Below are positions 55,407-64,000 of a DNA stretch of 64,000 bases, piece after piece. The notes beneath the pieces were generated by a model, which was given only the letters and a program-made list of their open reading frames with translations, was not told where the DNA came from and ran no database searches. How positions within the stretch are numbered: the first letter of the stretch is position 1; each line of letters begins with the position of its first letter. Source of the stretch: Enterobacter sp. CC120223-11. GTDB lineage: Bacteria > Pseudomonadota > Gammaproteobacteria > Enterobacterales > Enterobacteriaceae. Location of the stretch: assembly GCF_900215375.1 (NCBI RefSeq), contig NZ_OBEF01000014.1, forward strand, positions 1-64,000, given 5' to 3'. Made by a program: the position numbers and the translations under genes.

Positions 55407-56819
55407 ATGAAAAAGACCAAAATTGTTTGCACCATCGGTCCAAAAACCGAATCCGAAGAGATGCTGACCAAAATGCTGGACGCAGGCATGAACGTTATGC
55501 GTCTGAACTTCTCTCACGGTGACTATGCTGAACACGGTCAGCGCATCCAGAACCTGCGCAACGTGATGAGTAAAACCGGTAAGAAAGCGGCTATCCTGCT
55601 GGATACCAAAGGTCCGGAAATCCGTACCATTAAGCTGGAAGGCGGCAATGACGTTTCCCTGAAAGCAGGCCAGACCTTCACCTTCACCACCGACAAAACC
55701 GTTGTCGGCAACAGCGAAACCGTCGCTGTGACCTACGAAGGCTTCACCAGCGATCTGAAAGTCGGCAACACCATTCTGGTTGACGACGGCCTGATCGGCA
55801 TGGAAGTGACCGCCATCGAAGGCAACAAAGTTATCTGTAAAGTGCTGAACAACGGCGACCTGGGCGAAAACAAAGGCGTTAACCTGCCGGGCGTTTCTAT
55901 CGCGCTGCCAGCCCTGGCTGAGAAAGACAAGCAGGATCTGATCTTCGGCTGCGAGCAAGGCGTTGATTTCGTTGCGGCATCCTTTATCCGTAAGCGTTCC
56001 GACGTGCTGGAAATCCGTGAGCACCTGAAAGCCCACGGCGGCGAAAACATCCAGATCATCTCCAAAATCGAAAACCAGGAAGGCCTGAACAACTTCGACG
56101 AAATCCTCGAAGCGTCTGACGGCATCATGGTTGCTCGTGGTGATATGGGCGTTGAGATCCCGGTTGAAGAAGTTATCTTCGCGCAGAAAATGATCATCGA
56201 AAAATGCGTCCGCGCTCGCAAAGTGGTTATCACCGCGACCCAGATGCTGGATTCTATGATCAAGAACCCACGTCCAACCCGCGCAGAAGCAGGCGACGTG
56301 GCGAACGCCATCCTCGACGGTACTGATGCAGTGATGCTGTCCGGCGAATCCGCAAAAGGTAAATACCCGCTGGAAGCCGTCACCATAATGGCAACCATCT
56401 GTGAGCGTACCGACCGTGTGATGACCAGCCGTCTGGACTTCAACAACGACAGCCGCAAGCTGCGCATCACCGAAGCGGTATGCCGTGGTGCGGTAGAAAC
56501 TGCTGAGAAGCTGGAAGCTCCACTGATCGTCGTGGCAACCCAGGGCGGTAAATCTGCTCGCGCTATCCGCAAATACTTCCCGGACGCAACCATTCTGGCG
56601 CTGACCACCAACGAACTGACCGCCCGTCAGCTGGTGCTGTCTAAAGGCGTTAACGCGCAGCTGGTGAAAGAGATCTCCTCTACCGATGATTTCTACCGTC
56701 TGGGCAAAGAAGTTGCTCTGCAGAGCGGTCTGGCGCAGAAAGGCGACGTGGTTGTGATGGTTTCTGGTGCACTGGTACCAAGCGGCACCACCAACACCGC
56801 ATCTGTTCACGTCCTGTAA
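55407..56819 (+). CDS. pykF: Pyruvate kinase I
   Basis: A 470-residue fructose-1,6-bisphosphate-activated pyruvate kinase, last step of glycolysis. Motifs are [29 protein letters not shown] (Arg32), LDTKGPEIR, the catalytic lysine in [10 protein letters not shown] and the phosphoenolpyruvate/metal site [14 protein letters not shown]. The length equals E. coli PykF. Codon use is strongly biased for high expression. A Cra-like operator lies upstream and a terminator downstream. Confidence 0.98.
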   Translation: MKKTKIVCTIGPKTESEEMLTKMLDAGMNVMRLNFSHGDYAEHGQRIQNLRNVMSKTGKKAAILLDTKGPEIRTIKLEGGNDVSLKAGQTFTFTTDKTVVGNSETVAVTYEGFTSDLKVGNTILVDDGLIGMEVTAIEGNKVICKVLNNGDLGENKGVNLPGVSIALPALAEKDKQDLIFGCEQGVDFVAASFIRKRSDVLEIREHLKAHGGENIQIISKIENQEGLNNFDEILEASDGIMVARGDMGVEIPVEEVIFAQKMIIEKCVRARKVVITATQMLDSMIKNPRPTRAEAGDVANAILDGTDAVMLSGESAKGKYPLEAVTIMATICERTDRVMTSRLDFNNDSRKLRITEAVCRGAVETAEKLEAPLIVVATQGGKSARAIRKYFPDATILALTTNELTARQLVLSKGVNAQLVKEISSTDDFYRLGKEVALQSGLAQKGDVVVMVSGALVPSGTTNTASVHVL

Positions 56820-56850
56820 TTATTACGCTCGACGTCATTAAATGTTAAAA

Positions 56851-56876
56851 AAGCGCCCTCGCGGCGCTTTTTTTAT
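56851..56876 (+). terminator. Terminator of pykF
   Basis: AAGCGCC CTCGC GGCGCTT followed by a T-run; 31 bases after the stop. Confidence 0.92.
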
Positions 56877-57077
56877 TCCTGCCAGGCTCCCATCGCAATA
56901 AAAAGCAAATAGGAATGCACTATTTAATTTGTGATTATTTAAGATGAATCCGATTAAACTGCGCTGTTTTCACAGCATTTTTTGTTCACCCGCCTCGCTT
57001 TCGATGCTTCTTTGAGCGAACGATCAAAAATAAGCGTCTTCTCATAAAAAAATATTCTCAACCTAAAAAACTTTGTG

Positions 57078-57084
57078 TAATACT
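57078..57084 (+). promoter_or_regulatory. lpp promoter -10 region
   Basis: TAATACT within a block almost identical to the very strong E. coli lpp promoter, with AT-rich upstream sequence and the leader ending GAGGGTATTAATA before the ATG. Confidence 0.85.
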
Positions 57085-57116
57085 TGTAACGCTACATGGA
57101 GATTAACTCAATCTAG

Positions 57117-57365
<249 letters not shown>

Positions 57366-57385
57366 TAGTATTTGTAGCTGTGTTG

Positions 57386-57420
57386 TAAAAATGGCGCACT
57401 CTGTGCGCCATTTTTTTTAT
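57386..57420 (+). terminator. Terminator of lpp
   Basis: ATGGCGCAC TCT GTGCGCCAT (57391-57411) followed by a run of eight T. Confidence 0.94.
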
Positions 57421-57450
57421 CTCTGATTCCCTGCCCCGCTTCACTCTTCC

Positions 57451-58455
57451 CTATTGCGTTACCTGCGTTTCCGTCGCCGATGATGGCGCACCGTTCAGCG
57501 CAGACTGCACCGGCGTCACCCCGCTCACAGCAGGCGTCGCCCCGGCCGATACCGCTACCGGTACCCCCATACGCCGATGCATCGCTTTATCCGCCATCAT
57601 TTTATCAGTGCCTTTATCCGCAGCAAACTGCGCATAGCCTTCCGGCAGCACATAAGCAATGGTCTGCGGATTCTGGACTTCGTTTTGCGTCATCGGGCGA
57701 TGCACTTCCATATAACGCATTCCGTTAGGCTCGACGGAGAATTTGACCGGCTGATTGATCACCCGCACCGGCGTACCCACGCGAACCTGCGCGAACAGCG
57801 CTTTGATGTCGTCGGTAAACATCCGCATGCAGCCTGAACTCACCCGCAGCCCAACGCTATTCTGCGCGTTAGTGCCGTGGATCAGGTATTCACCATTGCC
57901 GTAGGCTAAACGCAGCGCAAAGCGCCCGAGCGGGTTATTCGGCCCAGCAGGGACCACCGGCGGCAGCGTGATACCTTTTTCAAGAGAGCGCTGACGGATG
58001 CCTGGGGTTGGCGTCCATGTCGGATTAGGGATTTTCTGGCCGACGCGGGTGGTCATCTCCGGCGTTTCCAGCCCGAGTTGCCCGATGCCTAGCGGATAGA
58101 CCTGCACCGTGTTGCCATCCGGCGGGAAGTAGTAAAGCCGCAGCTCCGCAAGGTTGACCACAATCCCTTCCTGCGGCACGTCCGGCAGCAATAGCTGAAG
58201 CGGGATCAGCATTTGCGTCCCCGGTTGTGGCACCGGCGCGACGGTGTTGTTAGCTTCCAGCAGGATCATCGCGGCGGTGTCAAAGCGTCGGGCGATGGTT
58301 TGCAGGCTGTTATCCCCCTCCTGTACGGTGTAGGTCTGGTTTTGGCCCACCAGACGGCTACCGTTGGCCGGTAAGGTATATTCCACCGCTCTGGCGGCCT
58401 GAGACGTGCCGAGAGCAGCTAAAAGCATAAGCGTGAGGAAAGATGCGCGTTTCAT
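57451..58455 (-). CDS. ldtE: L,D-transpeptidase LdtE
   Basis: A 334-residue periplasmic enzyme forming 3-3 cross-links in peptidoglycan. Signal peptide (about 1-23), a LysM domain ([20 protein letters not shown]), and a YkuD catalytic domain with the histidine in YLIHGTNAQ and the cysteine in VSSGCMRMF. The C-terminus is Thr/Ala/Pro-rich and variable. The length equals E. coli YnhG. Confidence 0.96.
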   Translation of the reverse strand: MKRASFLTLMLLAALGTSQAARAVEYTLPANGSRLVGQNQTYTVQEGDNSLQTIARRFDTAAMILLEANNTVAPVPQPGTQMLIPLQLLLPDVPQEGIVVNLAELRLYYFPPDGNTVQVYPLGIGQLGLETPEMTTRVGQKIPNPTWTPTPGIRQRSLEKGITLPPVVPAGPNNPLGRFALRLAYGNGEYLIHGTNAQNSVGLRVSSGCMRMFTDDIKALFAQVRVGTPVRVINQPVKFSVEPNGMRYMEVHRPMTQNEVQNPQTIAYVLPEGYAQFAADKGTDKMMADKAMHRRMGVPVAVSAGATPAVSGVTPVQSALNGAPSSATETQVTQ

Positions 58456-58557
58456 ACTGAGTTTCCCTTTTAGTCACTGACAGAACGCCAGAAAGCCGAA
58501 CCACCCACGGGGCGACAACGCCACCCCGCGTAACAGAATGAAAGCAGTATTTTTAGT

Positions 58558-58974
58558 TTAGCTAAAACTGAGCGCCTGCGCGCGAATTGCGCGGATCATC
58601 GCTTCGAGCCCCTGCGAACGCGAGGGCGTGAGGTGTTGGGTGAGCGCCATTTTTTCAAACCACGGACGTACGTCAAAGGCAAGAATATCCTGGGCGGTCA
58701 TCTGGTGATAAAGGATAAACACCACGGCGATAAGCCCCTTTACGATAGCGGCATCGCTGTCGCCCTGCAGCTCAATGCGCCCTTCCGCGTTGCGCTGCAT
58801 GACTATCCAGACCTGACTCTGGCAGCCCTGAATCAGGTTTTCAGGCTTGTGCGCTTCGTCGCTGAGCGGCGCCAGGCGCTGGCCCAGTTCAATAATATAG
58901 AGATACTTTTCTTCCCAGTTGGCGCAACGCGTGAAGTTGCGCAGCAGTTTTTCTTTGTCCGGCAATGCGGCCAT
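58558..58974 (-). CDS. sufE: Sulfur acceptor protein SufE
   Basis: A 138-residue sulfur-transfer protein that accepts persulfide from SufS and passes it to SufB. Active cysteine 51 is in [11 protein letters not shown]. It is the last gene of the suf operon, 12 bases after sufS. Confidence 0.97.
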   Translation of the reverse strand: MAALPDKEKLLRNFTRCANWEEKYLYIIELGQRLAPLSDEAHKPENLIQGCQSQVWIVMQRNAEGRIELQGDSDAAIVKGLIAVVFILYHQMTAQDILAFDVRPWFEKMALTQHLTPSRSQGLEAMIRAIRAQALSFS

Positions 58975-58986
58975 GGAGCCTCCCTG

Positions 58987-60207
58987 TCAGCCCAGTAAGC
59001 GGTGAATACGTTTTAATCCTGCCACCAGTCGGTCCACCTCTTCAACGGTGTTGTACATCGCCAGCGACGCACGACACATCGCCGGAACGTTGTAAAACGC
59101 CATCAGCGGCATTGTGCAGTGGTGCCCGGTGCGCACCGCCACGCTGTAGTTATCGAGGAAGCTGCCGACGTCGTAGGCATGGTGCTTGCCGAGATTGAAC
59201 GCGATAACGCCGAGCCTGTTTGCGGGACCATAAAGCGTCAAATCCGGCACGTTTGCCAGCTCCGTGAGAGCGTAATGCATCAGGGTTTGCTCATAGTCCG
59301 CGATATTGTCCAGCCCAAGCTGGCTGACGTAATCCAGCGCCGCACCTAACGCAATAATTCCGCCCGTGTTCGGCGTGCCCGCTTCGAAACGCCAGGGCGC
59401 TTTGGCCCAGGTGGTGCCTTCGGTCAGGCTGACGGTGGCTATCATCGAGCCGCCACCTTCCCACGGTGGCATCTCCTGCAAAATTTCTTCTTTGACATAC
59501 AGGACACCGATACCCGTCGGGCCATACAGCTTGTGCGCCGAGAAGACGTAAAAATCGCAGTCCAGCGCCTGCACGTCCACGGCGTGATGCATCACCGCCT
59601 GTGCGCCGTCCACCAGCACCTTCGCGCCGTGCTGATGGGCTAGTTCAATTAACGCCTGGATCGGGTTTTCCGTGCCCAGAACGTTGGACACCTGAGTTAT
59701 TGCGAGCAGCTTCGTCCGCGCATCAAACAGGCCCGGCGCTGCGTCGAGCTGCAATGTGCCATCCGGATTCAGCGGGATCACCCGCAGTTCGGCTCCGGTA
59801 CGCGCACATAGCATTTGCCAGGGCACAATATTAGCGTGGTGCTCCATCTGGCTGATGACGATGTTATCGCCCGCGCCGACGTTACTGCCGCCCCAGCTGT
59901 TGGCCACCAGGTTGATGCCTTCGGTGGTCCCGCGCACGAACACCAACTCTTCCGCAGAACGGGCATGAAGGAAAGTGGCCGCCTGCTGGCGCACCTGCTC
60001 CATTCGCGCCGTCGCTTCAGCGCTCAGGGTGTGGATCCCGCGATGCACCGCCGCATAGCCGTGACGATAAAACTCCGCTTCGGCGTCTATCACCGCATTC
60101 GGTTTTTGCGCGCTGGCGGCGCTGTCGAGGTAGGCCAGCGGCTGACCGTTGATCTCACGAGCAAGCAATGGAAAATCTGCGCGCACCCGTTCGATTGAAA
60201 ATGTCAT
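58987..60207 (-). CDS. sufS: Cysteine desulfurase SufS
   Basis: A 406-residue PLP-dependent group II cysteine desulfurase. The PLP lysine lies in [12 protein letters not shown] (about residue 226) and the catalytic cysteine in [12 protein letters not shown] (about residue 364). It overlaps sufD by four bases. It provides sulfur for Fe-S assembly under oxidative stress or iron limitation. Confidence 0.97.
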   Translation of the reverse strand: MTFSIERVRADFPLLAREINGQPLAYLDSAASAQKPNAVIDAEAEFYRHGYAAVHRGIHTLSAEATARMEQVRQQAATFLHARSAEELVFVRGTTEGINLVANSWGGSNVGAGDNIVISQMEHHANIVPWQMLCARTGAELRVIPLNPDGTLQLDAAPGLFDARTKLLAITQVSNVLGTENPIQALIELAHQHGAKVLVDGAQAVMHHAVDVQALDCDFYVFSAHKLYGPTGIGVLYVKEEILQEMPPWEGGGSMIATVSLTEGTTWAKAPWRFEAGTPNTGGIIALGAALDYVSQLGLDNIADYEQTLMHYALTELANVPDLTLYGPANRLGVIAFNLGKHHAYDVGSFLDNYSVAVRTGHHCTMPLMAFYNVPAMCRASLAMYNTVEEVDRLVAGLKRIHRLLG

Positions 60208-61475
60208 ACGCCGCCTCCCGGTAAACGCTGGCCGATGCGGGCCAGGATTTCGTGCCTGAGGATCTCATCCTCGATGGCTTCCGTCAGCTCTGCGGCAAAC
60301 GCGTAGATAATCATCTGCTGCGCGGCTTGTTGCGAAATCCCGCGCGAGCGCAGATAAAACAGCTGTTCGTCATCTATGCGACCAATTGTTGCGCCGTGGC
60401 TGCACTTCACGTCGTCGGCATAGATTTCGAGCTGCGGTTTGGTATCCACTTCCGCCAGTCGCCCGAGCAGCAGATTGTTGTTGGTCATCTGCCCGTCGGT
60501 TTTAATGGCGTGCTGCGCCACGTTGATTAGCCCGTTGAACACCGCGCGGCCCTTGTCGCTGACGATGGTTTTGTGCAGCTGACGGCTGTTACAGAAGCCT
60601 TTGTTGTGCTCAAGCCAGGTGCGGGTGTCGCACACTTCCGTGTTCACCGGCATCGCCAGGCTGTTGATGCGAAGCGTCGTGTTCTCACCGTTCAGCTGCG
60701 TGCTGGTGTTATGCCGAAGCACTGCGCCGCCCAGCAGGAAACTGTGGCTGGCGGCGCTCGCGTCCTGCCCCAGATGGATATCATTATGAGCAAAGTGGTA
60801 ACTGGCCGCATTCTCAAACGCGAGCTTGATATGATGCAGATGCGCGTTATCCGCCACATGCATCGTCAGGCGCGAGCCTGTGAAGTGCCGCGCGTCATTC
60901 AGGCTGACGTAATGCTCAATAATCGTCGCCTCTGCACCCTGCGCCAACTCCAGGTGATGACGGTAGTGCGAGGTGTTCATCTCCTCACCCGCAGTACCCT
61001 GAGTCAGATGCATCAGCAGCAGAGGTTTTGCCGGGCGCTGATTACGCGCCACCTGAATGTGCGTCACCGTCTGCGCCAGGCTTTCGGTAAGGTGCAGGAA
61101 CACTTCCGGCTGAACGGGCGCGGGCAGCGATTCGCGTGCGTTATCAACGACGATGTGAAAACCGCTGTCGTCCAGGCTGTCGCTTAGCGCTTTGCTGTAC
61201 TGTCCGTTGACGAACACCAGCCGCAGCGCAGCCACCGGCAGCGCCAGCGCATCACGCTGCGCTTCGCTGATTGTGGCTTCGGCGTTAACGAACTGGCTGT
61301 TCAGCATGCCGTCGAGGGGCGTGTATTTCCAGTTCTCGTGTTTACGCGTGGGCAGGCCAAGCCGCAGCATTTGCTGCAGATGCTGTTCCGAATGCGGCGT
61401 GCGCGCCTCACCCCGGGCTTCAAACAGATGATGCCACTGCTGCAGCGCGTTACTGCTGTTCGGTAAGCCAGCCAT
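60204..61475 (-). CDS. sufD: Fe-S assembly scaffold subunit SufD
   Basis: A 423-residue beta-helix protein of the SufBC2D scaffold. The C-terminal family region reads [20 protein letters not shown]. It overlaps sufC by 26 bases and sufS by four. The sequence length equals E. coli SufD. Confidence 0.96.
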   Translation of the reverse strand: MAGLPNSSNALQQWHHLFEARGEARTPHSEQHLQQMLRLGLPTRKHENWKYTPLDGMLNSQFVNAEATISEAQRDALALPVAALRLVFVNGQYSKALSDSLDDSGFHIVVDNARESLPAPVQPEVFLHLTESLAQTVTHIQVARNQRPAKPLLLMHLTQGTAGEEMNTSHYRHHLELAQGAEATIIEHYVSLNDARHFTGSRLTMHVADNAHLHHIKLAFENAASYHFAHNDIHLGQDASAASHSFLLGGAVLRHNTSTQLNGENTTLRINSLAMPVNTEVCDTRTWLEHNKGFCNSRQLHKTIVSDKGRAVFNGLINVAQHAIKTDGQMTNNNLLLGRLAEVDTKPQLEIYADDVKCSHGATIGRIDDEQLFYLRSRGISQQAAQQMIIYAFAAELTEAIEDEILRHEILARIGQRLPGGGV

Positions 61476-62196
61476 AGCCCTGCTCCTCCAGCTGTTTCAC
61501 CAGCGTAAAATCGCCGGACTTCACAATTCGCCCCTGATACAGCACGTGAACGAAATCGGGTTTGATGTAATCCAGGATGCGCTGGTAGTGCGTGACGATG
61601 ATGAACGCCCTTTTGCCATCCCGCAGCGCGTTCACGCCGTCGGAAACAATTTTCAGGGCGTCGATGTCGAGCCCGGAATCCGACTCATCAAGAATGCACA
61701 GCTCAGGTTCCAGAACCGCCATTTGCAGAATGTCGTTGCGCTTCTTCTCCCCGCCGGAGAAGCCGACGTTCACGGAACGGGTGAGCAGGTCTTCCGGCAT
61801 CTTCAGCAGTTTGATTTTCTCTTCCATCAGGTCCTGAAAATCAAAGCGGTCGAGGGTTTCCTCGCCGCGGTACCCGCGCACGGCGTTGAGTGCCGTTTGC
61901 AGGAAAAACTGATTGCTGACGCCGGGAATTTCGACCGGATACTGAAAAGCCATAAAAATGCCTTCTCCGGCCCGGTCTTCTGGTGCCAGCTCCAGCAGGT
62001 CTTTACCTTTAAATTCCACAGAACCGCCGGTGACTTCGTAATCTTCACGCCCGGCGAGCGTTGCGGAAAGCGTACTTTTCCCGGAGCCGTTCGGCCCCAT
62101 AATGGCGTGCACTTCACCCGGGCGAACTTCAAGGTTCAGCCCGCGCAGGATCTCTTTGTCTTCTACCGCAACCTGCAAATCTTTAATGCTTAACAT
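61450..62196 (-). CDS. sufC: Fe-S assembly ATPase SufC
   Basis: A 248-residue ABC-type ATPase that drives conformational change in SufBC2D. Walker A is GPNGSGKSTLSATLAG, the signature FSGGEKKRNDILQMA, and Walker B LCILDESDSGLDID. It is cytosolic and has no membrane partner. It starts 16 bases after sufB. Confidence 0.97.
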   Translation of the reverse strand: MLSIKDLQVAVEDKEILRGLNLEVRPGEVHAIMGPNGSGKSTLSATLAGREDYEVTGGSVEFKGKDLLELAPEDRAGEGIFMAFQYPVEIPGVSNQFFLQTALNAVRGYRGEETLDRFDFQDLMEEKIKLLKMPEDLLTRSVNVGFSGGEKKRNDILQMAVLEPELCILDESDSGLDIDALKIVSDGVNALRDGKRAFIIVTHYQRILDYIKPDFVHVLYQGRIVKSGDFTLVKQLEEQGYGWLTEQQ

Positions 62197-62212
62197 GTGT
62201 GTCCCTTAATCC

Positions 62213-63700
62213 TTAACCGACGCTGTGTTCGAGGCTAATCGCCAGCAGTTTTTGTGCTTCAACCGCAAACTCCAGCGGCAATTCTGAGAAAACGTCCTTA
62301 CAGAAACCGTTCACAATCATGGAGATGGCGTCATCCTCGCTGATGCCGCGCTGCAAACAGTAGAACAGCTGGTCTTCCCCGATGCGCGAGGTTGTGGCTT
62401 CATGCTCCAGCTGCGCGGTGTTGTTACGACACTCCACGTACGGGAAGGTGTGCGCCCCGCTGTCCGGGCCAATCAGCATTGAATCACACTGGGTAAAATT
62501 GCGGGCGTTGGTGGCGGTCGGCATGATTTTTACCAGGCCACGGTAGCTGTTCTGGCTGTGCCCGGCGGAGATCCCTTTCGAGATGATCGTCGATTTGGTG
62601 TTCTTGCCGATGTGAATCATTTTGGTACCGGTATCGGCCTGCTGGTGCCCGCTGGTCAGCGCCACGGAGAAGAATTCGCCGATGGAGTTGTCGCCGCGCA
62701 GGATGCAGCTCGGGTATTTCCAGGTGATAGCAGAGCCGGTTTCCGACTGCGTCCAGGACATTTTGCTGTTCTCGCCTTCGCACAGCGCGCGCTTGGTGAC
62801 GAAGTTCAGAATGCCGCCGGTATTGTTATCGCCAGGGAACCAGTTCTGCACCGTCGAATATTTCACTTCAGCGTCTCTGTGGATGATAACTTCCACCACC
62901 GCGGCGTGGAGCTGATAGCTGTCACGCACCGGAGCGGAACAGCCTTCGATGTAGCTGACGTAGCTGCCTTCATCGGCCACCAGAATGGTGCGTTCGAACT
63001 GGCCGGTTTTTTCGGCGTTGATGCGAAAATAGGTGGAGAGCTCCATCGGGCAGCGCACGCCCTTCGGCACATAGATAAAGGTGCCATCGGAGGCCACCGC
63101 AGCGTTCAGCGCGGCAAAGAAGTTGTCGTTGCCAGGCACCACTGTGCCGAGGTATTTCTGCACCAGCTCCGGATGATCGTGAATAGCCTCACCAAAGGAG
63201 CAAAAAATGATGCCCTGCGCGGCCAGCTTGTCACGGTAGGTTGTGGCGACGGAGACGGAGTCAAAAATAGCATCTACGGCCACCTCACGCCCTTCGCGTA
63301 CAGGCACGCCGAGCAGGTTGAAGGCCTCTTCCACTTCCTGACTTAGGAACGCGTTGGCTCCGGTTTGCTGCACGGCACCAGGCTCAGAAGCGCAAGTCTC
63401 GTCGCAGTTTCCGCACGAAGGTGCAGAGTAATAGCTGTAATCCTGGTAATTCAACTTATCGTAATGGGCCTTCAGCCAGTGCGGCTCCTCCATCTCAGTC
63501 CACGCTTTGTAAGCGTTCAGGCGAAACTCCAGCATCCACTCCGGCTCATTGCGCTTCGCCGAGATGGCGCGCACTACCTCTTCGCTGATCCCTTTGGCCA
63601 GTTCGTCGGTTTGCAGTTGGGTGAAGAACCCTTCTTTATAGTTGAGCTGCCCACCGGTCCAGGTTTTGACATCGTCAGTTGCTTCAGTATTTCGAGACAT
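62213..63700 (-). CDS. sufB: Fe-S assembly scaffold subunit SufB
   Basis: A 495-residue beta-helix scaffold on which clusters are built with sulfur from SufE. It shows the cysteine-rich [17 protein letters not shown] segment, and the core [19 protein letters not shown]. The ATG at 63700 ([10 protein letters not shown]) gives the E. coli length; a frame reaching 63742 would run into sufA. The gene follows sufA by two bases. Confidence 0.97.
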   Translation of the reverse strand: MSRNTEATDDVKTWTGGQLNYKEGFFTQLQTDELAKGISEEVVRAISAKRNEPEWMLEFRLNAYKAWTEMEEPHWLKAHYDKLNYQDYSYYSAPSCGNCDETCASEPGAVQQTGANAFLSQEVEEAFNLLGVPVREGREVAVDAIFDSVSVATTYRDKLAAQGIIFCSFGEAIHDHPELVQKYLGTVVPGNDNFFAALNAAVASDGTFIYVPKGVRCPMELSTYFRINAEKTGQFERTILVADEGSYVSYIEGCSAPVRDSYQLHAAVVEVIIHRDAEVKYSTVQNWFPGDNNTGGILNFVTKRALCEGENSKMSWTQSETGSAITWKYPSCILRGDNSIGEFFSVALTSGHQQADTGTKMIHIGKNTKSTIISKGISAGHSQNSYRGLVKIMPTATNARNFTQCDSMLIGPDSGAHTFPYVECRNNTAQLEHEATTSRIGEDQLFYCLQRGISEDDAISMIVNGFCKDVFSELPLEFAVEAQKLLAISLEHSVG

Positions 63701-63702
63701 AG

Positions 63703-64000
63703 TTACTCCGCCTGCACCCCAAAACTTTCGCCACAGCCGCACTCGTGCTGGGCTTTCGGGTTATGAAACTTGAAAATCTGATTCAGGCCTTCCCGCACAT
63801 AATCGACTTCCGTTCCGTCGATGAATGGCATCGCCTGCAGCGGCACCCACAGCTTCGCCCCGTCTGTCTCAAACAACAGATCGTCAGGTTTAGGCTCGGA
63901 CACGGTATCCAGAACGTAGGCAAAGCCCGCACATCCGGAGGTTTTCACCCCGAGGCGAATGCCCAACACGTGCTGCTTCTCGGCCAGGTCGCGCACGTGC
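63703..64000 (-). CDS. sufA: A-type Fe-S carrier SufA (partial, 5' end outside window)
   Basis: About 98 C-terminal residues of the roughly 122-residue A-type carrier. The three cluster cysteines are present: [14 protein letters not shown] and ECGCGESFG. The frame continues past the right edge, so the apparent internal GTG near 63996 is not the start. It ends three residues later than the E. coli protein (QAE). It is the first gene of the suf operon; the OxyR/IscR/Fur-controlled promoter lies outside the window. Confidence 0.95.
   Translation of the reverse strand, partial: HVRDLAEKQHVLGIRLGVKTSGCAGFAYVLDTVSEPKPDDLLFETDGAKLWVPLQAMPFIDGTEVDYVREGLNQIFKFHNPKAQHECGCGESFGVQAE

Noticed and set aside
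55389..56810. 473-codon minus-strand reading frame opposite pykF
   Set aside because: It mirrors pykF almost completely. Strong codon bias removes stops from the opposite frame; the product has no family features.

Overview
The window is chromosomal DNA of an Enterobacteriaceae member close to Enterobacter, Lelliottia or Leclercia. Most genes are recognisable orthologues of Escherichia coli genes in E. coli order, while several blocks differ. The genus is an inference from gene content; the family is secure. No plasmid, phage, transposase, integrase or CRISPR signal is visible.

Backbone 1 (1-32 kb). The window opens in the repetitive 3' end of rsxC and runs through rsxD, rsxG, rsxE and nth (SoxR-reducing membrane complex and endonuclease III). 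Then come dtpA, gstA, tyrS, pdxH, mliC, anmK, slyB, a membrane diguanylate cyclase that E. coli lacks here, slyA, ydhI-ydhJ-ydhK, sodC, ydhF, ydhL, nemR-nemA-gloA-rnt, grxD, mepH, sodB, ydhP, the 29-codon ynhF, purR, punR/punC, cfa, riboflavin synthase and mdtK. Classical operators can be read directly: a PhoP box with its -10 before slyB, a SlyA site, two NemR palindromes, two PurR operators, and both known cfa promoter positions. pdxY, expected between gstA and tyrS, is absent.

Variable block (32.4-54.8 kb). Three tandem tRNA-Val(GAC) genes mark the left border and fumD-pykF the right. In E. coli this interval holds ydhR to ydhY. Here it holds a MscS-family channel with a glycine-zipper protein, a tandem pair of LuxR-type regulators, a charged secreted protein, a YfiH-family paralogue, an amino-acid ABC importer, an RpiR-type regulator, an iron-siderophore type ABC importer whose last gene overlaps the RpiR gene, a TonB-dependent receptor, and a second FecCD-type ABC importer. 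Last come a ModA-like protein without signal peptide and a quinate/shikimate-type catabolic cluster (AroE-like dehydrogenase, MFS transporter, QuiC-type dehydratase fused to an HPPD-like domain, TetR regulator).

The most interesting observation is a near-perfect ModE-type operator (46258-46285) directly before the second FecCD-type importer. The importer ATPase resembles MolC of Haemophilus, and a ModA-family protein is encoded convergently next to it. This points to a molybdenum-repressed MolABC-like molybdate/tungstate importer beside a TonB receptor. The quinate cluster carries the same GAACC-N4-GGTTC inverted repeat in both of its control regions, a likely operator for its TetR protein. 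A perfect 10-bp inverted repeat lies just before the amino-acid importer and is a candidate RpiR operator.

Backbone 2 (54.8-64 kb). fumD, pykF (Cra-like site), lpp, ldtE and the suf operon read on the minus strand (sufE, sufS, sufD, sufC, sufB, and sufA cut by the window end) follow the E. coli order.
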